Part shown: positions 25,518 through 31,616 of the stretch, in pieces
How the letters are laid out: each line of letters opens with the position of its first letter
How positions within the stretch are numbered: the stretch's first letter is position 1
Source: Elusimicrobiota bacterium
GTDB lineage: Bacteria; Elusimicrobiota; Elusimicrobia; FEN-1173
Length of the DNA: 31,616 nt
Reading direction: 5' to 3'
NCBI GenBank assembly: GCA_016714745.1
Contig: JADKCG010000025.1
Coordinates: 1-31,616, forward strand
Notes under the pieces: model-generated
Databases searched by the model: none
Told to the model about the DNA's origin: nothing
What the model saw: only the letters and a program-made list of their open reading frames with translations
Made by a program: the position numbers and the translations under genes

Positions 25518-28336
25518 TGGGCCTCCGTGGTTACGGCCAGCGTTATGGTCTGAACAAGAGTATCGTTCAAGTCCGCGATCTGCGGGGCTCGGAACTCCAG
25601 CCAAAGGGACCGAAAATCTCCGGCCGCCACATTGTCCCCCCGCTCATCCCCCGCGAACCGAACCGCATCGCTCGTGGCGGGAGTTGGCAGAATGGCGTGA
25701 TCCGCCGGACTAAATGAAGAGGGAAGCGCAGAGTTGAACCGACCATTTAAATTAAAGTTTTTTGTGTCGGGGGCGGAAGAAACGGGAATCCAACCGGCGG
25801 GAACAGAGACAGAGCAAGCGAGCTTATACCGGGAAGTCACGTTTCCGGAATTTTCAATCAGAAGGGGCGTCCCTCCCACCGAAGATCCTTGAGGGGACAC
25901 TTCGCCCAAATTGTAGTCGCTGGGTCCCACGGAAACCCCCATCACCACCCCTTCCCCAATCGCGCGCACGTTGTCCACATAGAAAATAGTCGAACCGCTG
26001 GCACTGCCCGCTCCCGTTAACATAACGCCAATTCGGCGGACGTCGTTTAAATTTTCGACCGGAATGCCCGGGGAGGAAACGGAACCGATGTAGCGGTTGG
26101 CCGAAGCAAAGTCAAGGCTGACTTCGCGCCATTGTCCCGGGACAAGATTGCGGAAAGTGTTGCTCTGATACCAACGGTAACTGGAACTGGATTGGATGAT
26201 AAAAGCCACCGTGGCCGGCGCGCTGCCGGGGATTGACGCACCCGCGGGGATCATCACAGACGCCTTGATCCCCTTGTATCCGCTCAGGTCTTTCGGAAGA
26301 GCGGGTTCCACGTAACCAAAATCTTTAATGATTCCCCCGACCTTTTTGTTGAGATCCAAAGCGTAACGCAAAGCGTTGGACCCCCCTTGATTTTCTGTCC
26401 CAGGCGGGCCAAAATTGTCAGCGAAATCTGTCGTGGTGTCCGCCACCCAACCGCTGACACCGGTTTCGAAATTATAAAAGGACCGGGTGGCTTCGCCCCC
26501 GTACTTCGAGACCAAAAGGTCCAGTGCCGATTTGTTCTGCGGGGCGTACCCAGTATCGGAATAGCCATCGACGTTGGGATTGGGATCCCAGGACCACCAA
26601 AAAAGACCGTTGATCCACGTTCGGTTATTCAATGCGGCAAAAGCCGCCTCGTAGCAAAGTTTCTGTTCCTGGGGATCGAAAGTGCCGGAAACACCGTAGG
26701 GCGTCACATTCGTGCCGTTGGCGCTCTGATAGCCAATTTCTGTGACAAGGATATCTTTTCCTATGACCGCCCGAAAATCCGAGAGTGTCTGGAGCATATT
26801 GAAATCATCTTTACTTTTGCCCCACGCGGCTTTAATCTGATCCAGGGAGGGGTTGGAGACAGCCGTTAAGGGGAAATAGAGATTGACGCCGATGAAGTCA
26901 AGCTGGTCCCAAAAACCCACCGCCGCAAACTCATCGTTGGGCAGGTTCGCATTGGCCGAATAGGTTAAACCCCCCGTCCCCGAAAACCGGCTTTTCACGC
27001 CCGTGATCACTGTGGTCCACTCCGCCGTCCGACCTTGAGTCATGGTTTTAAGTTCTGTCCCGACACAAAACATCTCGACCCCATTGGTTTGGGCCAGGGT
27101 CGCGTACCCGTTAATAAATGCTTGGTAAGACGTAAACCAGGTGGCCGGATTCGATGGGGTAATCGACCCACGCCAAAGCCCTCCCGTAACGTCCACGTGG
27201 GGCTTCAACATCACCTTCATGCCTCGAGAGTGAATGTCCTGGATGGCCGCAACGACGGCCGCGTCACTGGCCGTCTTGGCGATGTCCCGAGCGATCGTGT
27301 TGGCGGTGCCGTTGGCCATATACTGGGTGACCACAACCGCCACGTAGTTTGCGCCCGTTCCCCGCAAATCATCCAAAGAACTGTCGGAATCCAACCCAAG
27401 CCATTGGCTCACTTCCCAGGAAGCGTATGTCATGCCCTTTTTCGGAAAAGAAAGGGCCGTCGGCCCGGAAGCAACGGCGCTCCCCTCGTTTGAGGCCGGG
27501 CTTTCGTTGCCACTCTTGTCCACAGCGGTCACGTTGTAATAACAGGAAAGGCCGTCCACAACAGAAATGTCCGCTACGGTCGTTTCACCGGCCGGGACAA
27601 CAGTCACCAGTTTTTTGGTGGCGAGAGACCCGGAGACATTGGCACGATAAACATTGTAATGGCCCAAATCGCTGGCCCCCGACGCGGACCAACTCAAAGA
27701 GACTCGGTTTCCAGATCCCGCGTCTGACGCGGTCAGCCCCGTCGGCGCGGCGGGGGCAGTTAAGTCGTCCCCCAACCCCGATTGGACGCTATCGACGGTC
27801 AAAACCGCCGTTCCCTTATCAAAATCTCCCCCATAAACGTGGACACCAATTTCTCGAACGTCGTTCGTGTTGGCAACGCCCTTGGCGGCAAAGTTAATGG
27901 TGAGTTTGTACCATTGGTTTCGCCGAAGGGACACCGCGTCTGCCTCCTTGAAAGCCCAGGTCGCCCCCGTTTTAACATAGACAGTCCCATAAAGGGGGTA
28001 AGCGGGGTTCCCGTTCCCTGTGCCCTGGCCAACGAAAACATAAAGGGTCACCCCGGCAGAAGCGCTTAGGTTCAATCCCCCCGGCTGAACATATACAGCA
28101 TCATTTAGTATATTGCCAAGCGCTTTGTCGGTAAAATCCATGGGGACAGAAAGTCCTTTCACCCCTCCATGAACAGGGGACGCCGCAGTGGAAGGGGCAC
28201 CGAAATTCCCGTTGTAATATACGCTGGTGTCGTTCGTCCACCCTTGGGTTCCAGACTCGAAATCATAGAGGACCGCCGCTCTCGCCGAGATCCCGGTCAG
28301 CGCAAACCAGATAAAGGCGGCTGTTCGACGATTCAT
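25514..28336 (-). CDS. Secreted GH113-like glycosidase (beta-mannanase-like), multidomain, 940 aa
   Basis: A signal peptide ends at ISARA. Domains in order are a jelly-roll-like sugar-binding module (about 20-200, starting YDFESGTQGW) and a fibronectin type III domain (205-295). A TIM barrel follows (about 300-640) starting KGMTYASWEVSQW, with acid/base E428 in VGTELKTM and nucleophile E533 in LVTEIGYQS. A second copy of the binding module (650-820, FETGVSGW) and an Ig-like C-terminal module (825-940) complete it. The barrel pattern, including GLFWWSWDP, fits GH113, whose known members are endo-beta-1,4-mannanases. The binding modules look CBM11-like; that label is tentative. The ATG at 28336 overlaps the upstream stop (ATGA) and is followed at once by the signal peptide. 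The C-terminal module resembles the secreted 179-aa protein of the same operon and may attach the enzyme to it. Confidence 0.8.
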   Translation of the reverse strand: MNRRTAAFIWFALTGISARAAVLYDFESGTQGWTNDTSVYYNGNFGAPSTAASPVHGGVKGLSVPMDFTDKALGNILNDAVYVQPGGLNLSASAGVTLYVFVGQGTGNGNPAYPLYGTVYVKTGATWAFKEADAVSLRRNQWYKLTINFAAKGVANTNDVREIGVHVYGGDFDKGTAVLTVDSVQSGLGDDLTAPAAPTGLTASDAGSGNRVSLSWSASGASDLGHYNVYRANVSGSLATKKLVTVVPAGETTVADISVVDGLSCYYNVTAVDKSGNESPASNEGSAVASGPTALSFPKKGMTYASWEVSQWLGLDSDSSLDDLRGTGANYVAVVVTQYMANGTANTIARDIAKTASDAAVVAAIQDIHSRGMKVMLKPHVDVTGGLWRGSITPSNPATWFTSYQAFINGYATLAQTNGVEMFCVGTELKTMTQGRTAEWTTVITGVKSRFSGTGGLTYSANANLPNDEFAAVGFWDQLDFIGVNLYFPLTAVSNPSLDQIKAAWGKSKDDFNMLQTLSDFRAVIGKDILVTEIGYQSANGTNVTPYGVSGTFDPQEQKLCYEAAFAALNNRTWINGLFWWSWDPNPNVDGYSDTGYAPQNKSALDLLVSKYGGEATRSFYNFETGVSGWVADTTTDFADNFGPPGTENQGGSNALRYALDLNKKVGGIIKDFGYVEPALPKDLSGYKGIKASVMIPAGASIPGSAPATVAFIIQSSSSYRWYQSNTFRNLVPGQWREVSLDFASANRYIGSVSSPGIPVENLNDVRRIGVMLTGAGSASGSTIFYVDNVRAIGEGVVMGVSVGPSDYNLGEVSPQGSSVGGTPLLIENSGNVTSRYKLACSVSVPAGWIPVSSAPDTKNFNLNGRFNSALPSSFSPADHAILPTPATSDAVRFAGDERGDNVAAGDFRSLWLEFRAPQIADLNDTLVQTITLAVTTEAQ

Positions 28337-29514
28337 TTGGCCACCGCAACCACGCCGCTCACCCACGTGCTGTCGATCTCTGAGACATACTGGTACACAT
28401 ACAATCCGTTGTCCACCGTTCGCCCAGAGGAGTCACGACCGTCCCATTGCGCTTCCCGCAAGGTCCGAACCAATCGACCGCCTTCATTGAAAATCTTGAT
28501 CTCAAAGTCCCCGGTGAGCCCGCTGAACAAAAGCAGGTCGTTGATCCCATCCCCGTTCGGAGTGAAGATTCTTTCTTCCGGGGCAAACACTTTGGCCGAC
28601 AAATCAGACACTTGGAACAACGCGTAAAGACCCAACCGCGGCACCAGCGCAGTGACGGTATCCAAAACCGTGTTAACGGTGCCCCCCACCAGCCGCCAGG
28701 TCCGCCCATCCCAATAAAAGAGCCGCAACTGAGTTTCGTCAATGTCAGTGCCGTCAACGATCCCCGGAGTAGAATCAATGTCGGTGTATAGAAGCGAAAT
28801 CCGGATCGGTTGAGACAAAGAGGGGGGCCCGCCGCCGAACTGGTAAGCGATCGCCGCCCGGCCCACCGCCCGGCCATCCCCCGGGGGAACCACGGCTGGA
28901 TTGTTTTTGTTTTTCTGGGCGATCGTAAAAGTGTATGTCTCCGGGAGAACACCCGAATTGACCTGAATGGAGGTGTTGCCGTCATCTGGTGCCCCGTCAG
29001 GCAGGTTCAATAGGCCCCCCGCGGGGCCAAGGTCCCCTGAAAAGGGTCCCGCGGCCACGAAACCGCCGGCCAATTCCGAGGAAAACGGCGCGGCGGGAGT
29101 TCCCGCGTAGGAAGGATTGTTCGAAAGGTCAAAGGCCTCAATGTAATATTCGACCCCGCTCCCCACGAGAACATTGCCGGGGATTACGGCCTTGCCCGAA
29201 TAGCTCGGCCGACCCGCCGGAAGGGGCTGAAACGCGTTGCTGCCCGCGGCCGTCACGTAGTCTGTCCGACCTTTTTGTCGGTAGTGAAGAAGGACTCTCG
29301 AAATCCCATTGCCGGAAGGCGCTGTGATGCTGACGGGCACAGCAAGAAAGTCTCCAAAATAGACGATGGGTTGAGGTGTGTGGGTGATGGTGAGACCGGC
29401 AGAGGCCAGGAGCGTTACCCTTAGCCTCGCCGACCCAAAGTTAGCGGCCTCAACAAACGAAATACAAACAGCAAAGACCACCCCCAGCCATGAAAGAAAT
29501 CGAACGGTTCGCAT
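28333..29514 (-). CDS. Secreted protein with FlgD/CHU_C-like C-terminal domain (393 aa)
   Basis: A signal peptide ends near SFVEA. The mature N-terminus (NFGSARLRVTLLASAGLTI) resembles that of the 179-aa protein (NFANANLKVTVNGDLSMTI). Ig-like beta-rich segments follow (HYRQKGRTDYV, GVEYYIEAFD). The last 90 residues are a FlgD-Ig/CHU_C type domain: FTPNGDGINDLLLF, IKIFNEGGRLVRTL, WDGRDSSGR, NGLYVYQY. In Bacteroidota such C-terminal domains can be type IX secretion signals; elsewhere the same fold is common in surface proteins without T9SS. The start overlaps the upstream stop by one base (TGATG) with GGGGG 7 nt before it. Function is unknown; a structural or adhesive surface role is likely. 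Confidence 0.72.
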   Translation of the reverse strand: MRTVRFLSWLGVVFAVCISFVEAANFGSARLRVTLLASAGLTITHTPQPIVYFGDFLAVPVSITAPSGNGISRVLLHYRQKGRTDYVTAAGSNAFQPLPAGRPSYSGKAVIPGNVLVGSGVEYYIEAFDLSNNPSYAGTPAAPFSSELAGGFVAAGPFSGDLGPAGGLLNLPDGAPDDGNTSIQVNSGVLPETYTFTIAQKNKNNPAVVPPGDGRAVGRAAIAYQFGGGPPSLSQPIRISLLYTDIDSTPGIVDGTDIDETQLRLFYWDGRTWRLVGGTVNTVLDTVTALVPRLGLYALFQVSDLSAKVFAPEERIFTPNGDGINDLLLFSGLTGDFEIKIFNEGGRLVRTLREAQWDGRDSSGRTVDNGLYVYQYVSEIDSTWVSGVVAVAK

Positions 29515-30440
29515 CAGGGAGCCCCCTTAAGGAAAATGCGTGTATAGGTTTCCACCTCTCCCGGAGTATCCTCGGTGACAATCCTCAAAACGACATAATA
29601 GTTCCCCGGCGATGTCAACACGTCTTTCGGCACCGTCAACGTCCCTTGAATGGTTTTTTCTGAATGGGATGGAATATTGAGAACGCGGGGCCGTATCTTG
29701 ACTTTGATTTTTTTTGGGGCAGGCAAAAACCCCGGAGGAGGGTAGACGAAAGATTCTTTGGCGTCGGACACCTCCACACGACAACGGACCGGATATTCTC
29801 CCTCGTTTTTCACAACGATGGGAACGTCGAAAAGTGTGTCGAAGGGCCTCGATTTTGTTGTTGTCGGAAGAGCCGCCAACACAGCCCCTGGGGTGCAGGT
29901 CAATTGGGCGGAGAAACCAAAAGCCCGGAGATCTCCCTTCGCCAGGGGAACGACCGTATCGGAAACAGAGAGGAATGCCCGCCCCATGAGCCCCATTTGA
30001 ACGAAGGCGGGCCCGCCAAAAGTTTGTACGCCCATCTGCACCTGGTATTTTTTTCCCAAAAAAGCGGTTCCTGTTGGCACGGCAATGTAATAATCGTTTG
30101 TCCCGGCCTGTCCCGCGGGAGCCGTGAAATAGGCCCTTTGAAAACGGATCCAGGAGGTGTCCGGAATCGGCTCATACCCCGGTTGCAACTCCGAGGGTTC
30201 CGGAACACGAACCATCATCAAGAAATCCAACGATTCGTCTGTATTGTTCTTAACCGTGTAGGGCTCACCGGTGACATCCCGCGACCCAATGTAGGTCCGA
30301 CCCGGTTGGATCTCACTCACGCGGAGTTCAGCGAAATGCGTCGATATTCCTCCGGCATGAACCGGAGAAATAAACAGATACGTTAGGGCGCACGCGACCG
30401 CCGCCAACACCCCGCGATTCCATCCGTTTGAGATCCCCAT
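29514..30440 (-). CDS. Secreted beta-rich protein of unknown family (308 aa)
   Basis: The ATG at 30440 is preferred to a GTG at 30461, which lies against a strong hairpin; GGAAAAGGGG precedes the ATG, though this is not an ideal Shine-Dalgarno. A signal peptide ends near SPVHA. Two Ig-like halves follow, each with a "variable N-N-T/N-E-G" turn (YTVKNNTDESLDF; IVVKNEGEYPVRC), which is the pattern of DUF916/COG1470-like extracellular domains, and a Lys/Pro-rich strand (APKKIKVKIRPR). No enzyme motif is seen. It could be a chaperone-like or scaffold partner for the small secreted protein encoded 88 bp upstream. I do not recognise the family. Confidence 0.65.
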   Translation of the reverse strand: MGISNGWNRGVLAAVACALTYLFISPVHAGGISTHFAELRVSEIQPGRTYIGSRDVTGEPYTVKNNTDESLDFLMMVRVPEPSELQPGYEPIPDTSWIRFQRAYFTAPAGQAGTNDYYIAVPTGTAFLGKKYQVQMGVQTFGGPAFVQMGLMGRAFLSVSDTVVPLAKGDLRAFGFSAQLTCTPGAVLAALPTTTKSRPFDTLFDVPIVVKNEGEYPVRCRVEVSDAKESFVYPPPGFLPAPKKIKVKIRPRVLNIPSHSEKTIQGTLTVPKDVLTSPGNYYVVLRIVTEDTPGEVETYTRIFLKGAP

Positions 30441-30465
30441 GTTTGCCCCTTTTCCGTCCACCGCC

Positions 30466-30498
30466 GTTCCCTCCGCCCGATGAGGGGACGGAGGGAAC
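30466..30498. promoter_or_regulatory. Intercistronic 10-bp hairpin after the 179-aa gene
   Basis: GTTCCCTCCG (30466-30475) pairs perfectly with CGGAGGGAAC (30489-30498) around a 13-nt loop, 30 nt after the stop of the upstream gene. No T-run follows on the minus strand, so it is not a standard terminator. Its place suits an mRNA-stabilising or partial-attenuation hairpin that raises expression of the first gene over the rest. Confidence 0.65.
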
Positions 30499-30528
30499 AG
30501 ACGGAGACAGAATGCTTTCAGAACCCGA

Positions 30529-31068
30529 TTAGAGACCAGCGACGATGCTGACCGTCAGGTCACGAGAACCGGTCGAATTCGTCGCGGTGGGCGCGTCAAA
30601 CTTGAACCAGATCGACCGCTCGCCGTTCGGATTCACCCCGGCGCCCGATTGGTCGCCTTCAAAAATACCGGGAGCCGCAGCTTTGTCAACTAATGTCAAG
30701 GAATCTGCGGGAACAACGAAGTCCCCAGCGCCCGGCATCGCACTATTAAACAGGGCCTGGATCGCCATCTCGTTGGGACCCGCCACGTCCTTCAACAGCC
30801 ATGTTCCAGAGTCGAAACTCTTCAAGGTAAAGGTCTCGATCATGCCCAAGGAATCGTTCTTCACCACGATGGCCGACCCAGAGATACTGCTTCCACCCAC
30901 GAGCACCGCTGGCAACGTCGTGTCCGGGGATCCCACGATGGTCATACTCAGGTCCCCATTCACTGTGACCTTTAGATTAGCATTGGCGAAATTCAACGCC
31001 GACGCCGAGGTGCCGAGCCCCAACAACCCGAGACCCGTGATTGCTACCGCTAACAGTTTTTTATTCAT
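30529..31068 (-). CDS. Small secreted surface protein (179 aa), probably abundant
   Basis: A textbook signal peptide (MNKKLLAVAITGLGLLGLG, cleavage after SASA) is followed by about 155 residues of Ser/Thr/Ala/Gly-rich beta structure without Cys. The C-terminal 110 residues match the C-terminal module of the GH113-like protein: ALFNSAMP vs GRFNSALP, NGERSIWFKFDAP vs FRSLWLEFRAP, and VVKNDSLGMIETF vs LIENSGNVTSRY. AGGAGG lies 5 nt before the ATG and the leader has two strong palindromes. First in the operon, isolated by a stabilising hairpin: the layout of a major structural (pilin-, S-layer- or matrix-like) subunit. No pilin or WxL motif was found, so the family is unknown. Confidence 0.72.
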   Translation of the reverse strand: MNKKLLAVAITGLGLLGLGTSASALNFANANLKVTVNGDLSMTIVGSPDTTLPAVLVGGSSISGSAIVVKNDSLGMIETFTLKSFDSGTWLLKDVAGPNEMAIQALFNSAMPGAGDFVVPADSLTLVDKAAAPGIFEGDQSGAGVNPNGERSIWFKFDAPTATNSTGSRDLTVSIVAGL

Positions 31069-31073
31069 TTCAT

Positions 31074-31079
31074 CCTCCT
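31074..31079 (-). promoter_or_regulatory. Shine-Dalgarno AGGAGG of the 179-aa gene
   Basis: AGGAGG with a 5-nt spacer to the ATG at 31068; near-perfect complement to the 16S tail, consistent with high translation. Confidence 0.8.
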
Positions 31080-31101
31080 GATTGATTTAGATGCATTTGT
31101 C

Positions 31102-31117
31102 GGGAAATATATTTCCC
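31102..31117. promoter_or_regulatory. Perfect 16-bp palindrome in the leader
   Basis: GGGAAATATATTTCCC lies 34-49 nt before the ATG of the 179-aa gene. As DNA it could be an operator; as RNA an AU-rich stem just upstream of the Shine-Dalgarno. Confidence 0.65.
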
Positions 31118-31136
31118 TGAACCGCCACACTATGAT

Positions 31137-31158
31137 CCTGAAAATACAGACTTTCAGG
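31137..31158. promoter_or_regulatory. Leader hairpin, 7-bp stem
   Basis: CCTGAAA (31137-31143) pairs with TTTCAGG (31152-31158) around an 8-nt loop. It lies in the predicted transcript of the 179-aa gene, 20 bp from the 16-bp palindrome. It may protect the 5' end of the mRNA. Confidence 0.5.
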
Positions 31159-31267
31159 TTGAGACACAACCTATCCATTTTATGCTTTTCTCTCTCTGTC
31201 AAGCTCGAAGAATCGGACGCCGCCGTCTTGTTATTCAGAGACGAACAAACCCGCCCTCTCCCTCTGT

Positions 31268-31339
31268 GGTAAATATCCTAGCACACCCCCCCCGAAGAAA
31301 ACACGAAAGAACTTGTAAACTTTTTGTAAACCTTTTTTT
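31268..31339 (-). promoter_or_regulatory. Promoter of the surface-protein operon, with G8 in the spacer
   Basis: On the minus strand: A7 tract (31333-31339), two TTTACAA boxes 11 bp apart (31324-31330 and 31313-31319), the block AGTTCTTTCGTGTTTTCTTC, then G8 (31286-31293) and an extended -10 TGC-TAGGAT (hexamer 31275-31280). With a 17-bp spacer the -35 is TGTTTT (31298-31303), a poor match. The element copies the one at 24251-24320. The predicted start near 31268 gives a leader of about 200 nt. The block begins only 11 bp after the stop of the hexomutase gene. Confidence 0.6.
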
Positions 31340-31349
31340 CCCTCCCCCT

Positions 31350-31616
31350 CTAATCCCGAACTCCCTTTTCCATGCGCAAGTATTCCCTCTGCCTGCGGAG
31401 TCCCTGACAAACAATTTCTTTCGCCCGTTCGGGTGAACCGGCGCAAGCGTAGATCCTTAATTGAGGGGCGTTCCCCGACGGACGAACGTGGGCCACGTCC
31501 CCGTTGCCGAAACGCATGCGGATCCCGTCCAAAAGGTTGAGCCCCCAGATCCCACCATTGAAACCAGCCGACGCTTTGAAGAAAGATTCCAACCGTGTCC
31601 GGATGTTTTGGAGAGC
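31350..31616 (-). CDS. Phosphohexomutase (phosphomanno-/phosphoglucomutase) C-terminus, partial
   Basis: The frame is open to the right edge and ends in TAG at 31350-31352. It carries the C-terminal domain IV of alpha-D-phosphohexomutases: LLDGIRMRFGNGDVAHVRPS, then SGNAPQLRIYACA and a final helix (SPERAKEIV). This domain grips the sugar-phosphate; the usual Glu of SGTEP/SGNEP is Ala here. These enzymes interconvert hexose 6- and 1-phosphates and feed nucleotide-sugar and polysaccharide synthesis, which suits the genes to its left. The catalytic Ser is outside the window, so substrate preference cannot be judged. Confidence 0.82.
   Translation of the reverse strand, partial: ALQNIRTRLESFFKASAGFNGGIWGLNLLDGIRMRFGNGDVAHVRPSGNAPQLRIYACAGSPERAKEIVCQGLRRQREYLRMEKGVRD

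Noticed and set aside
29664..30386. 240-aa plus-strand frame opposite the 308-aa secreted protein
   Set aside because: The minus frame has a signal peptide, tight operon spacing and Ig-like patterns. The plus frame is rich in Arg/Gly/His without domain pattern and is a shadow of the coding strand.
30529..31068. 179-aa protein as a type IV pilin or WxL protein
   Set aside because: It has a standard signal peptidase I site instead of a G|F(T/S)xxE prepilin site, and no WxL motif.
31177..31202. TTGACA and TAAAAT on the minus strand upstream of the 179-aa gene
   Set aside because: The hexamers are good but the spacer is only 14 bp, too short for a normal sigma-70 promoter. The upstream shared element fits better.
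1..31616. tRNA or rRNA genes, CRISPR arrays, transposases, prophage genes
   Set aside because: No cloverleaf with the conserved arms, no regularly spaced direct repeats and no transposase or phage motif was seen in any frame.

Overview
The window reads as one contig of a Gram-negative bacterium from a deep-branching, mostly uncultured lineage. Very large open frames, a PorV/UPF0164-like barrel, a secreted protein with a FlgD/CHU_C-type C-terminus and many secreted beta-rich proteins of unknown family suggest Omnitrophota or Elusimicrobiota. This is an inference from gene content; there is no rRNA or other phylogenetic marker here. No tRNA, CRISPR array, IS element or phage gene was seen.

Layout. 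Positions 1-3603 are a housekeeping-like flank: the end of a PIN-domain gene (+), exodeoxyribonuclease III and a sugar-type ABC ATPase (both -, both broken by single-base homopolymer frameshifts), and a COG1373-type AAA ATPase (+) from an apparently leaderless promoter. Positions 3759-24082 (all -) hold three abutting frames of 637, about 1599 and 4538 aa: a secreted TraB/ChaN-like domain, a membrane/LysM/TolC-like periplasmic protein, and a giant membrane protein with a GH5 glycosidase domain and an interrupted GT2-type polysaccharide synthase domain. Positions 24083-24558 are a regulatory and structured intergenic region. Positions 24559-31068 (all -) are a tightly coupled operon: an abundant-looking secreted 179-aa protein, a 315-aa ORF protein (308 aa from the preferred start), a 393-aa protein with a FlgD/CHU_C-like C-terminus, a 940-aa GH113-like glycosidase, and a PorV-like outer-membrane barrel. 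The right edge is the C-terminus of a phosphohexomutase.

How it may work together. Both long minus-strand operons are preceded by nearly the same promoter: an A-tract, two TTTACAA-type boxes 11 bp apart, a conserved block, then a TAKGAT -10 box. They are therefore probably co-regulated. The hexomutase supplies sugar phosphates, the giant protein carries synthase-like and glycosidase domains, the TolC-like segment could span the periplasm, and the other operon displays surface proteins and a second mannanase-like enzyme. A cell-surface polysaccharide synthesis, export and remodelling system is the simplest reading, but its substrate and activity are not shown by the sequence.

A caution. At least four genes, and possibly six junctions, show +1/-1 shifts in short homopolymers. 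If the two 4-bp overlaps at 22169-22172 and 17372-17375 are also such shifts, the whole 3759-24082 block is one gene of about 6774 aa.
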